From Cyclina sinensis (lineage: Eukaryota; Mollusca; Bivalvia; Venerida; Veneridae), in NCBI GenBank assembly GCA_012932295.1, contig JAAONU010000002.1, forward strand, positions 19,313,770 to 19,377,769: a DNA stretch of 64,000 bases, read 5' to 3'. How positions within the stretch are numbered: the first letter of the stretch is position 1; every line of letters begins with the position of its first letter. The position numbers and the translations under genes were made by a program. Below are positions 47,211 to 58,692 of the stretch, in pieces. The notes below the pieces were generated by a model. The model ran no database searches and was not told where the DNA came from. It saw only the letters and a list, made by a program, of their open reading frames with translations.

Positions 47211-47763
47211 TTAGGTATCAAACTTTAGGGCAACAATGCTGTGGTCTCAGAAATAGTTTGACAGGCAGGATAATCTGGGTTGTAAAATATTATTCTGTAT
47301 GTATACAAGGTCAAGTGTAGAACCACCTCTGTGAGTTGGGAGCTGCACACACTGGGAATAGTTATTCAATTTCTGTGACAGTCTTGTATAATTTGTAGAA
47401 TTAAAAACTAAGCTGAAATCTCCAAGCAGTGCATCTGGAGAAGTTTGGTCTGCAATATGTGTTAGATCATTTATAAAGTCTGTTATGTTCGAGGATGGAG
47501 ATCAATAGAGAAGACAGAATGACCTTGGACAGAGCTCTGATGAGATGGTAATTGATACTTGTTCCATATGAGGTTCATGTGAAACACTGGAAGTTGTCAC
47601 TGGCAACTTATCTCGTGTGTAGAACAACAAACCATGGCAGCTGTCTTCCCGTGACATAGGCAAACATGTCAAGCTCCACCCAACACGCTTTTGGTACTGT
47701 ACTTGATTGTCATAGGCATTTGCTTCAGTCAGACACAGTATGTCAACCATGTTCAGAACTGGG
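47211..47763 (-). pseudogene. Endonuclease (EEP/APE-type) domain, C-terminal end of a transposon protein
   Basis: On the minus strand one frame runs from about 47760 to a TAA at 47211-47213, with two internal TGA codons. It shows VLNMVDILCLTEA (metal-binding Glu in TE) and HGLLFYTRDKLPVTTSS. Then come SPSSNITDFINDL, LLGDFS (Asp of the GDFN motif, Asn replaced), LPTHRGGSTLDLVY and DHSIVALKFDT. These are the ordered motifs of exonuclease-endonuclease-phosphatase enzymes that nick DNA. The frame ends right after the domain. In LINEs reverse transcriptase would follow. In Helentron-type Rep/helicase proteins the endonuclease is C-terminal, which fits better. The N-terminal side is cut off by satellite DNA at 47764. 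One internal stop follows LLY and one precedes DHS, so it is dead. Confidence 0.75.
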
Positions 47764-48338
47764 TGACTCTAGCTCCAGTGCTTCTGCAGTTACAGGTGAC
47801 ACAAGTTGAAAATTGCAAATTTTGAGTATCTAAGGGGCCATAACTATAAAAAAATTTCCTATAAATCTATACGGGAAACCACAGGTGCACAACTTTACAT
47901 GCTGATCAACATTCCTGTAAAGTTTCTTGACTGTAGGTGCAGCGCTTTTGCAGGTACAGGCGACACAAGTTGAAAATTGCAAATTTTGAGTATGTAAGGG
48001 GCCATAACTCTAACAATTTCGTATAAATCTATATGGGAAACTCCAGGGGCACAACTTTAGATGCTGATCAACATTCCTGTAAAGTTTCTTGACTTTAGGT
48101 TCAGCGCTTCTGCAGGTACAGGCGACACAAGTTGAAAATTAATATTTTTGACTAAGTAAGGGGCCATAACTGTAACAGTTCCAAATAAATCTATACGGGA
48201 AACCCCAGGTGCCCAACTTCACATGCTGATCAACATTCCTGTAATGTTTCATGACTCTAGCTCCAGTGCTTTTGGAGCTACAGGTGACACAACTTTTTGG
48301 GATGGACGGACATACGGACGGACAAGGGCAAATATAAA
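47764..48338 (+). repeat. Tandem satellite, about 163-bp unit (F)
   Basis: About 3.5 units. GCTCCAGTGCTTCTGCAG-like blocks recur near 47774, 47937, 48100 and 48262, with GGGGCCATAACT, ATCAACATTCCTGTAAAGTT and ACAGGCGACACAAGTTGAAA in each. It ends GATGGACGGACATACGGACG, the same kind of tail as the other arrays, and a T1 head begins a few bases later. Confidence 0.85.
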
Positions 48339-48339
48339 A

Positions 48340-50125
48340 ACAAGAGGGCCATGATGGGCCCTGGATCGCTACTTTGGCTGTAGGTTTGCTGTTAAGCAGT
48401 ATTTCATTTTTTAATTGAAAATATGTAAGTGCCTACAAACCAAATATGTAAAATATCAGTCAATAAATAAAGGCTCTATGACAGAAAGTAGAAATATCTA
48501 TTATAAGCTATGGTGACCTTGACCTTGACCCAGTGACCTCAAACCCTACCCATGGGTAGAGGTCTATGCAAGGAACCTCTATACTAAATATAAAAAAATA
48601 TTGGTCTATAAATGAAGGCTCTATGAGGTAGAGTAGATAAATCTACTTTTAGCCTCCGTGACCTTTAACCTAATCTAATAATTTGAAAAAGCTTGATAAA
48701 GCTTGCTTCGTGCCAAAATTTTAAAATTCTAGGCCTTGTGGTTTCAGACGAAGATTTTTAAAGATTTTCTTTTATATTGTTATTTAAAAGTTGTGACCCC
48801 TCGCGTGGGGCTAAGAGTGACCCCAGGGACATTTTTCTAACAAACTTGGTAGAGGTCCACTAGACAATGCTGCATACCAAATATCTTAACTCTAGGACTT
48901 GTGGTTTCTGACAAGAAGATTTTTAAAGTTTTTCCTATATAATTCTTTGTAAAACATGTGATCCCTAGGGCGGGGCCATTTTTGACCCAGAAGCTATGAT
49001 TTTAACAAACTTGGTAGAGGTCCACTAGACAATGCTACACACCAAATATCTAAGCTCTATGCCTTAAGGTTTCTGACAAGAAGATTTTTAAAGTTTTTCT
49101 TATATTACTCTATGTAAAACAAGTGACCCCTGGGGCGGGGCCATTTTTGACCCAGAGGCTTTGATTTGAACAAACTTGGTAGAGATCCACTACACAATGC
49201 TACACACTAAATATCTAAGCTCTATAACTTACTGTTTCTGACAAGAAGATTTTCCTATATAACTCTATGTAAAACATGTGACCCCCCGGGCTGGGCCATT
49301 TTTTACCCAGGAGCCATGATTTGAACAAACTTGGTAGAAGTCCACTGGACAATGCTGCACACCAAATATCTAAACTCTAGGCCTTCTGGTATCAGACAAG
49401 AAGATTTTTAAAGTTTTTCCTATATAATTCTATGTAAAACTAGTGACCCCTGGGGCAGGGCCATTTTTGACCCAGAGGCCATGATTTGAACAAACTTGGC
49501 AGAGGTCCACTAGACAATGCTACACACCAAATATCTAAGCTCTATAACTTACGGTTTCTGACAAAAAGTTTTTTAAGATTTTCCTATATAACTCTATGTA
49601 AAACACGTGAGCCCCGGGGCGGGGCCATTTTTGACCCAGAGGCCATGATTTGAACAAACTTGGTAGAGGTCCACTAGACAATGCTACATACTAAATATCT
49701 TAACTCTAGGGCTTCTTGTTTCTGACAAGTTTCAAGTTTTCCCTATATAAGTCTATGTAAAATCACCTGACCCCTGGGGATGGGTCAGTTTTGACCCAAG
49801 GGACATAATTTGAACAAACTTGGTAGAGGTTCACTAGATGATGCTTCATACCAAATATCAAAGCTCCAGGCCTTGTGGTTTCAAAGAAGAAGATTTTTAA
49901 AGATCCAACTTATAAAATCTATTTTTAGCTCCTGTGAACCAGAAATGCAATTGGCCAGAACCATTTGAACAATCTTGGTAGAGCTTCATGCAAGGAACAT
50001 CCCAGGCAAGTTTCATTAAATTTGCCCCATTGGTTTCAGAGGAGATGTCGTTTGAATGAAAAGTTGACGGACGGACGGACGACCGACGGACATAGACCGA
50101 TCAGAAAAGCTCACCCTGAGCTAAT
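48340..50125 (+). mobile_element. T1/alpha element, tail shortened
   Basis: Head CAAGAGGGCCATGATGGGCC, with the CTCACCTGAG part reduced to CGCTACTTTGGCTG. The standard alpha 5' segment is followed by about eight alpha units. The tail is GACGGACGGACGGACGACCG, AGCTCACCCTGAGCTAATAA, where one hairpin arm has been lost. Confidence 0.82.
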
Positions 50126-50257
50126 AAGTGGTACCGTACAGACACTTTGGCTATAAGTTTTGTGAATTGAAGATGTATTAGGTCTTTTTGTGCTGCAAAT
50201 TAAAACGGTTCTCTTCAACAAATTAAATCTAGTAATTGATGTCTGTGTACCTTTCTG
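50126..50257. other. Short spacer
   Basis: Nothing recognised. Confidence 0.3.
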
Positions 50258-51400
50258 AAACAACAGCCACAGCAAGCGGGGGCCACTCTCGACTTTTTCC
50301 TATTTCGAAAAGCAAACATATCAGAGGAAACACATTGTGGTGAAGGGATTTCAAATGAAACATCATTTGGAAATATAATTATCAAATTATTCCATAAATA
50401 ACAAAGTTAGAGCCAATTCTAGCACATTCAGAAATTTGACCTTAAAGGTCAAGATCAAGTTCAGTTTAACCTTCTTTGAAGGTATTGTCTAAAAGGTAGT
50501 TATGTCCAAGCATAAAGCCACTACATCAATTAATAACAAAGATATAGCTAAGTTAAGCAATGTCAAGGTCAGGGTAATACTTGAATTGTTCAGCAGGTTT
50601 GTTTTATTCTCAGTGTTGTTTTTTCCCAGTATAGGTCAAATCCATCCATAAATAACAAAAATGTGGCTATTTTAGCAAAATTCAATGATTGGACCTTCAC
50701 GGGCAAATTAATTTTAAAATCTAGATCATACCTGAATAATTTAATATGTTCCTTTTTTCATAAGTGTCGTTATCTCAAAGTATGAATCAAATCCAAATAA
50801 AATAACTGGACATTGAATGTCCTGTTCAATTTAAGGTCAATGTTATACTTGTATTATTCAGCTTGTCAGTTTTGTCATAAGTGTTGTTTTGTCCAAGTAT
50901 GAATCAAATCTGTAAAGTGATAAAGTTATTACAATATAATCAAAATTCAATAATTTGACCTTGACTGTCAAGGTGATTTTAAGGCTAATGTCATACAAGA
51001 ATAATTTAACATGTAGATTTTGTCATAAGTGTTGTTTTGTCCAAGTATTAACAAAAAAGACTTAAAAATGACATCATGACAAATTTTAGCAAAATTCAAT
51101 AATATGACCTTGAAGGTCATAATCCTATAAAGGTCAAAGTCATACTTGAATGATTCAACATGTCAGGTTTGTCATAAGGGCAATAACTCAAAAATTAATA
51201 TAGCAAGAGTTATGGTTCTTGTGCACTGCACTGCTCCTTAATGAGATCTAACTACCTATGAAGTTTGGTCTTGATATCACTCTAGTTTCTGTGTTATGCT
51301 TCGGACAAAATTATGACAGACGGTTGAACGGACGGACGAACGGACGGACGGACAAAGCGGCAACCATATGCTTGCCCTTCGGTTGTTTTCTAATTGAAGA
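50258..51400 (+). mobile_element. D-headed element with a different (GACG)n tail
   Basis: Head CAACAGCCACAGCAAGC, GGGGGCCACTCTCGAC, then a D core to about 51175. From there the sequence is of another satellite type (GGGCAATAACTC, AGAGTTATGGTTCTTGTGC, CTAACTACCTATGAAGTTTG). It ends GAACGGACGGACGAACGGAC and ACCATATGCTTGCCC. Either two elements abut or the tail was exchanged. Confidence 0.65.
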
Positions 51401-51716
51401 TTTTCAAGATCTCAAAATTTATACAAATAAAACCCACGGCAAACAGGCAATTTTGGAGTAACAGCTTGAGAGGAGACATTATTTGAAGCAAACTACTGAC
51501 AAAAATCTCTTTTAGTTATGGGTGCTATTTTATGCAATGGAGTGGAACCATCTGAGCAGTAGTTATAGGTGGATATATAACAAACATTCCTGTGAACTTA
51601 CTTGGAATAAGACTTTGTTGTTTAAGTCTTTTATATATTTTAATTCTATTTCATTCTGATCTTAGCTCTTGTGACCTTTAAATGCACAAAACAGAACTGT
51701 TTGAGCAATTTTAGAA
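51401..51716. other. Unclear; possible old T1-like fragment
   Basis: A phrase like TTGAGAGGAGACATTATTTG echoes alpha tails. Otherwise nothing recognised. Confidence 0.25.
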
Positions 51717-52417
51717 ACAAGAGAACAATGATGGCCCTATATCGCTCACCTGAGTATGACTGCTTTAAACAAAGTTGTTAGAGACCTGGTTAATTGACCC
51801 TAGATGATCCCAATTTGAATTTGACTTAGAAATTATCTAAACAACCTTTCTGACAAATTTCCAGGTTATTTGGACTGAAAATGTAACATCTAGAGTGTAA
51901 ACAAAGTTTTTCACTATTTGAGCTCTGTAACCTAGTTTTTGACCTCAGATGACCAGTATTCGAACTTGAGCTAGAAATCATCGAAACAAACTTTCTGGCA
52001 AATTTCCTGTGAATTTGGACTGAAACAGTAGCCTCTAGAGTGTAAATAAAGTTTTTCCATGTTTGGGTTCTGTGACTTAGAGTTTGAACCCAGATGACCC
52101 ATATTGGAACTTGAGCTAGAAATTATAAGAACAACCTTTCTAACAAATGTCCAGGATATTTGAAATGAAAATGTTACCTCTAGAGTGTTAACAAGATTTT
52201 TCCATATTTTGGCTCTGTGACCTATTTTCTGACCCCAGATAACCAATGTTTGAACTCGAGTTATTACTTGGACAAACATCCTGACTAAGTTTCATGACAA
52301 TTGAGGGGAAAATGTGACCACTAGAGTGTTAACAAACTAAATGTTAACGTCCCACAGACGACGGATACTGATCGATCCTAATAGTCCACCATGAGCCTAC
52401 GGCTCAGGTAAGCTAAA
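51717..52417 (+). mobile_element. T1/beta element, short
   Basis: Head CAAGAGAACAATGATGGCCC, CGCTCACCTGAGTATG. About four beta units follow, then the tail CCACAGACGACGGATACTG, hairpin TGAGCC-TAC-GGCTCA (52392-52406), GGTAAGCTAAAA. Confidence 0.82.
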
Positions 52418-52522
52418 AGTAAATATAAGAATTATTTCTGTAAAATTTCCTTAAAAATAGCATGTCAGAGAGCAATTTTAGGGAAAATGCAATGTAATAA
52501 ACATTTCCGTTAAGTTTGGTAG
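52418..52522. other. Short spacer
   Basis: Nothing recognised. Confidence 0.3.
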
Positions 52523-52784
52523 AAACAAGAGCCCCTACCAGTGGGGGCCATGCTCGACTATTTCCTTTTTCTAAAGGCAAACACTTCAGTGGAAGCAAGT
52601 TTTTGTGAAGGGTTTTCAAAGGCAACATCATTTGAAAATATAATATTATTATTATTATCAAATCCATCTATAAATAACAAAGTTATATCCAATTTCAACA
52701 ATATCCAATAATTTGACCTTGAATGTCAATGTCAAATAAAGGTCAATGTCAAGTTCAGTTTAACCTTCTTTGGAGGTATTGTAA

Positions 52785-54253
52785 AACAAGAGGGCCATGA
52801 TGGCCCTGGATCGCTCACCTGAGTGCTTTGGCTGTAGGTTTGCTGTTAAGCAGTATTTCATTTTTTAATTGAAAATATATAAGTGCCTACAAACCAAATA
52901 TGTAAAATATCAGTCAATAAATAAAGGCTCTATGACAGAAAGTAGAAATATCTATTATAAGCCATGGTGACCTTGACATTGACCCAGTGACCTCAAACCC
53001 TACCCATGGGTAGAGGTCCATGCAAGGAACCTATATATTGAATATCAAAGATATTGGTCTATAAATGAAGGCTTTTTGAGGTACAGTATATAAACCTATT
53101 TTTAGCCTCCGTGACCATTAACCTAATCTAATAATTTGAACAACCAAACAAGCTTTCTGACAAACTGCCAGGATATTTGGACTGAAACAGTAGCCTCTAG
53201 AGCCTTAACAAGATATTTCTATTTTTGAGCTCTGTGACCTAGTTTTTTACCCCAGATGACCCATATTTAAACCTGGGCTACAAATCACCATAATAACCTT
53301 TCTGACATATTACAAGGACATTTAGACTGAAAATGTGACCTCTAAAGTGTTAACAAGGTTTTTCCATTTTTTTAGAGACCATCGAAATAACATTTCTGAC
53401 ATATCTCCAGAATATTTGGGCTGAAAATGTTACCTGTAGAGTGTAAACAATGTTTTCCCAAAATTAAGCTGTGACCTAGTTTTTGACCCCAGATGACCCA
53501 TATTCAAACTTGGGCTTGAAATCATCGATACAACTTTTCTGACATAATTCTAGGATATTTGGGCTGAAACTGTTACCTCTAGAGTGTTAACAGTTTTTCC
53601 ATATTCAGGCTATGTGACCTAGTTTTTGACTCCAGATGACCCATATTCGAACTTGACCTAGAAATCATTGAAACAACCTATCTGACATATTTCCAGAATA
53701 TTTTGGCTGAAAATGTTACCTCTAGAGTGATAAAAAGGTTTTTCCATATTTGGTCTCAGTGACCTAGTTTTTGACCCCAGATGACCCATATTCGAACCTG
53801 GGCTAGAAATCATCCAAATAACCTTTCTGACATATTACAAGGAAATTTGGACTGAAAATGTGACCTCTAAAGTGTTAACAGGATTTTTTTTTCTATATTT
53901 GGGCTCTGTGACCTAGTTTTTGACCCCAGATGACCATATTCGAACTTGAGCAAAAATCATGGAAACAACTTTTCTGACAAATTTCCAGGATATTCGGGTT
54001 GAAAATCTTACCTCTAGGGTATTAACAAGGTTTTTCCATATACAGGCTGTGTGACCTAGTTTTTGATCCCACATGACCCATATTCGAACTCGTCCGAGTA
54101 ATTACTGGGACAAACATCCTGACCAAGTTTCGTGACAATTGGAGCAAAAATGTGACCAGTAGAGTGTTAACGAACTAAATGTGAACGGACAACGGACGAC
54201 GGACATTCATCGATCCTAATAGCTCACCCTGAGCCAGCTCAGGTGAGCTAAAA
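52785..54253 (+). mobile_element. Hybrid T1: alpha-type 5' end, beta core and tail
   Basis: Head CAAGAGGGCCATGATGGCCC and the alpha 5' segment (TAGGTTTGCTGTTAAGC to TAATCTAATAATTTGAAC). Near 53145 it switches to beta units. The tail is GACAACGGACGACGGACATT, hairpin CTGAGC-CA-GCTCAG, GTGAGCTAAAA. The host D sequence GGAGGTATTGT / AAGGTAACTAG rejoins; the intact equivalent lies at 50489-50510. Confidence 0.85.
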
Positions 54254-54794
54254 AGGTAACTAGTTTCAAGGATGAATACCATTAATAACAAAGATATAGC
54301 GAATTTTAGCAATGTCAAGGCCATCTAAAGATAAAGGTAATACTTAAATTATTCAACATGGTCGTTTTATTCTCAGTGTTGTTTTGTCCCGATATTAATC
54401 AAATCCATCCATAAATAATAAAGTTATGGCAATTTTTGCAAAATTTCAATAATTTGACCTTGACGGTCAAGGTCATTTTAAGGTCGAAGTCACACCTAAA
54501 AAACTGAATGTGTCAGTATTTGTGTTTTGATTTTTGGGTTGAGAACTAGTCATTCAGGGGTCAAGGTCAGACAAATATAGCTCAGTCGGAAGGTCTTGTC
54601 CAAAGGGTGTCGTATCTAAGTATGAAGTGTATCCACTTCCTAATGTGGAAGTTATGACCAAATGTTAAAGTTTTGGACAACTGGATGTTCACGGTAAAGG
54701 TCATTCAGGGGTCAAAGTCAAACAAATATAGGTAAATGGGAAGGTCTTCTCCAAAGGGGTGTTGTGTCAAAGTATGAAGTAAATCCACTTACTA

Positions 54795-57700
54795 ACAAGA
54801 ACTGTCATTGTAAGATGACAATGCCCCCAACAGTGGTGCTTTGACCTTTGATCTGAGAACCAGTCATTCAGGGGTCAAGGTCAAATAATGAAAGGTCAGT
54901 GGGAAGGTCTTATCCAAAGGGTGTTGTGTCCAAGTATGAAGTTAATCAACTTACTAATAAGGAACTTATGGGCAATGTGAAAATTTCTAGACAACTAGAC
55001 TCAAGGTGAAGGACATTCAGGGGTCAAGGTCAAATAGATACAGGACAGTGAGATAGTCTGGTCCAAAGTGGTGTTGTGTTTAAGTATGAAGTATATCCAC
55101 TTACTAATTTGGAAATTATGGCCAAATAATAGTTTCTGGACGATTGGAAATTCAGGAGTCAAGGTCAGATAATTACAGGTCAGCGGGAAGGTCTTGTCCA
55201 AATGGGTGTTGAGTCCAAGTATGAAGCAAATCCACTTACTAACAAGAGGGCCATGATGGCCCTGGATCGCTCACCTGAGTACTTTGGCTGTAGGTTTGCT
55301 GTTAAGCAGTATTTCATTTTTTAATGGAAAATATATAAGTGCCTAGAAACCAAATATGTAAAATATCAGTTAATAAATAAAGGCTCTATGACAGAAAGTA
55401 GAAATATCTATTATAAGCTATGGCGACCTTGACCTTGACCCAGTGACCTCAAACCCTATCCGTGGGTAGAGGTCCATGCAAGGAACCTATATATTGAATA
55501 TCAAAGATATTGGTCTATTAATGAAGGCTTTATAAGGTACAGTAGATAAATCTATTTTCAGCCTCCGTGACCTTTAACATAATCTAATAATTTGAACAAC
55601 CAAACAACCTTTCTGACAAACTGCCAGGATATTTGGACTGAAACAGTAGCCTCTAGAGCCTTAACAAGATATTTCTATTTTTGGGCTCTGTGGCCTTGTT
55701 ATTGACCCCAGATGACCCATATTTGAACTAGACCTAGAAACCATCGAAATAACCTTTCTAACATATTTCCAGAATATTTGGGCTGAAAATGTTACCTGTA
55801 GAGTGTAAACAAGGTTTTTCCAAATTAAAGCTCTGTGACCTACTTTTTGATCCCAGATGACCCATATTTGAACTTGGGCTAGAAATGACTGATACAACCT
55901 TTCTGACATATTTCCAGGATATTTGGGCTGAAAATGTTACCTCATGAGTGTTAACAAGGATTTTTCATATACAGGATGTGTGACCTAGTTTTTGACCCCA
56001 CATGACCCATATTCAAACTTGAGCTAGACATCATCTTAACAAGCTTTCTGACAGTTTTTCAGGAAATTTGGGCTAAAAATGTTACCTCTTAAGTGTTAAC
56101 AAGGTTTTACCATATTTGGGCTCAGTGACCTAGATTTGACCCCACATGACCATATTTAAACCTGAGCTAGAAATCCTCAAGACAACTTTTCTGACATATT
56201 TCAAGGATATTTGGGCTGAAAATGTTACCTCTACAGTGATAAAAAGGTTTTTCCATATTTGGTCTCAGTGACCTAGTTTTTGATTCCAGATGACCCATAT
56301 TCGAACCTGGGCTAGAAATCATCCAAATAATCTTTCTGATATATTACGAGGATATTTGGGCTGAAAATGTGACCTCTAAAGTGTTAAGAAAGTATTTTAC
56401 ATATTTGGGCTCTGTGACCTAGTTTTTGATCCCAGATGACCCATATTCGAACTTGGGCTCGAAATTACCCAAATAACCTTTCTAACATATTACAAGGACA
56501 TTTGGACCGAAATGTATCCTCTAAAGTGTTAACAAGGTTTTTACATATTTGGGCTCTGTGACCTAGTTTTTGACCCCAGATGACCCATATTCGAACTTGA
56601 CCTAGAAATGATTGAAACAACCTATCTGACATATTTCCAGGATATTTGGACTGAAAATGTTACCTCTAGAGTATTAACAAGATTTTTCCATATACAGGCT
56701 GTGTGACCTAATTTTTGACCCCACATGACCCATATTCAAACTTGAGCTAGAAATCATCTTAACAAGCTTTCAGACATATTTCCAGGATATTTGGGCTAAA
56801 AATGTTACCTTTAGAGTGTTAACAAGGTTTTACTATATTTGGTCTCAGTGACCTAGTTTTTGACCCAAGATGACCCATATTCGAACCTGCACTAGAAATC
56901 ATCCAAATAATCTTTCTGACATATTACAAGGATATTTGGACTGAAATGTAACCTCTAAAGTGTTAACAAGGTTTTTACATATTTGGGCTCTGTGACCTAG
57001 TTTTTGACCCCAGATGACCCATATTCGAACTAGAGCTAGAAATCATGGAAGCAACCTTTCTGAAAAATTTCCAGAAAATTCGTGCAGAAAATCTGACCTC
57101 TAGGGTGTTAACAAGGTTTTTCCATATTTGGGCTGTGTGACCTAGTTTTTGAACCCAGATAACCCATATTCAAACTTGGGCTAAAAATCAACCAAACAAC
57201 CTTTCTGACAAATTGCCAGGACATTTGGACTGAAACAGTAGCCTTTAGAGCCTTAACAAAATTTTTCTATCTTTAGGTCATGTGACCTAGTTTTTTACCC
57301 CAGATGACCCATATTCGAACTCTTTAGAGTAATTACTGGGACAAACATCCTGACCAAGATTCGTGACAATTGGAGCAAAAATGTGACCAGTAGAGTGTTA
57401 ACGAACTAAGTGTGAATGGACGATGGACGACAGACGACGGACATTCATCAATCCTAATAGCTCACCCTGAGCCAGCTCAGGTGAGCTAAAAAGGAAGTTA
57501 TGGCCAAAATTAAAGTTTTTGGACAATTGGATCTTCAAGATGAAGGTCATTCAGGGCTCAAGGTCAGACAAATATAGGTCAGTGAAAAGGCCTTGTCCAA
57601 AGGGGTGTTGTGTCCAAGTATGAAGTAAATTCACAAACTAATACAGAAGTTATGGCCAATGTTTAAGTTTTTGAACAATTTGATCTTCAAGGTGAAGGTC

Positions 57701-57896
57701 AATCAGGGGTCAAGGTCAAATAATTTTAAGTCAGTGTAAAGGTCAAGTCCAAAGGAGTGTTGTGTCCAAGTATAAAGTAAATCCACCCACTTATATGAAA
57801 GTTATTGCCAATGTTAAAGGTTTTGGACGAACTGACAGACGGACGGACTGACGGACGGACTGTTCAAAAACAATATGCCTCCCTTCGGGGGCATAA
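54795..57896 (+). mobile_element. E element nested in an E array
   Basis: Head CAAGAACTGTCATTGTAAG with ATGACA completing a hairpin, then ATGCCCCCA. The tail is GACGGACGGACTGTTC, AACAATATGCCTCCC, TTCGGGGGCATAA at 57875-57896. ATGCCCCC in the head is inverted as GGGGGCAT in the tail. Flanks CCACTTACTAA and TTAGGAAGTTATGG join into a normal E unit, so the insertion point is resolved to within an A or two. Confidence 0.85.
55243..57490 (+). mobile_element. Hybrid T1 nested inside the nested E element
   Basis: Same structure and same alpha/beta switch point as the hybrid at 52785 (TAATAATTTGAACAACCAAA). About thirteen beta units follow, then the tail GGACGATGGACGACAGACG, hairpin CTGAGC-CA-GCTCAG, GTGAGCTAAA. 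Host flanks are CCACTTACTAA and AAGGAAGTTATGGCC. Confidence 0.86.
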
Positions 57897-58590
57897 TTAG
57901 GAAGTTATGGGCAATGTTTAAGTTTTTGGACAATTGGATCTTCAAGGTTAAGGTCATTCAGGGGTAAAGGTCAAATAAATATAGGTTAGTGGGATGGCCT
58001 TGTCCACATGGGTGTTGTGTTCGAGTATGAAGTATATCCGCTTACTAATTTGGAAGTTATGGCCAAATATTAGTTTTTGAACAATTGGATATTCAGGGGT
58101 CAAGGTCAAGTAATGAAAGGTCAGTGGGAAGGTCCTGTCCAAAGGGATGTCGTGTCCAAGTATGAAGTAAATAAACTTACTAATAAGGAAGTTATGGGCA
58201 ATGTTAAAGTTTTTAGACAATTGGATCTTCAAGGTGTAGGTCATTCTGCTGTCAAGGTCAAACAATAATAGGTCAGTGGGAAGGCCTTGTCCAAAGGGGT
58301 GTTGTGTTTAAGTATGAAGTATATCCACTAACTAATTTGGAAGTTATAGCCAATGTTGAAGTTTTTAGACAATTGGATCTTCAACGTAAAGGTCATTCAG
58401 GGATCAAGGTTAAAAAATATAGGTCAGTGGGAAGGCCTTGTCCAAAGGGGTGTTGCATTCAAGTATGAAGTAAATCAACTTACTAATAAGGAGGTTATGG
58501 CCAATGTTAAAGTTTTCAGACAGACTGACGGACGGACTGACGGACAGACAGTTCAAAAACTATATGCCTCCTATCGAGGGCATATAATAA

Positions 58591-58692
58591 TGCTATAAAA
58601 ATATATAATGATATAAAATATAACTAATTTTATCACTGAATTAAACAATACCCCAACAATACAATATTATCAGATGCAAAAGGGGAAAATAT
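58591..58692. other. Short spacer
   Basis: Nothing recognised. Confidence 0.3.

Larger units (their letters stand above)
52523..58590 (+). mobile_element. Composite element: D head, E core and E tail, three nested inserts
   Basis: Starts CAAGAGCCCCTACCAGTGGG with a GCCCC/GGGGC hairpin and CATGCTCGACTATTTCC. D units run to 52782 and 54255-54515, then pass into E units (GTCATTCAGGGGTCAAGG; AAAGGGGTGTTGTGTCC; about 150 bp). It ends near 58590 with GACGGACTGACGGACAGAC, AACTATATGCCTCC, GAGGGCATATAA. Inserted in it are 52785-54253 and 54795-57896, the latter itself containing 55243-57490. Confidence 0.75.
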
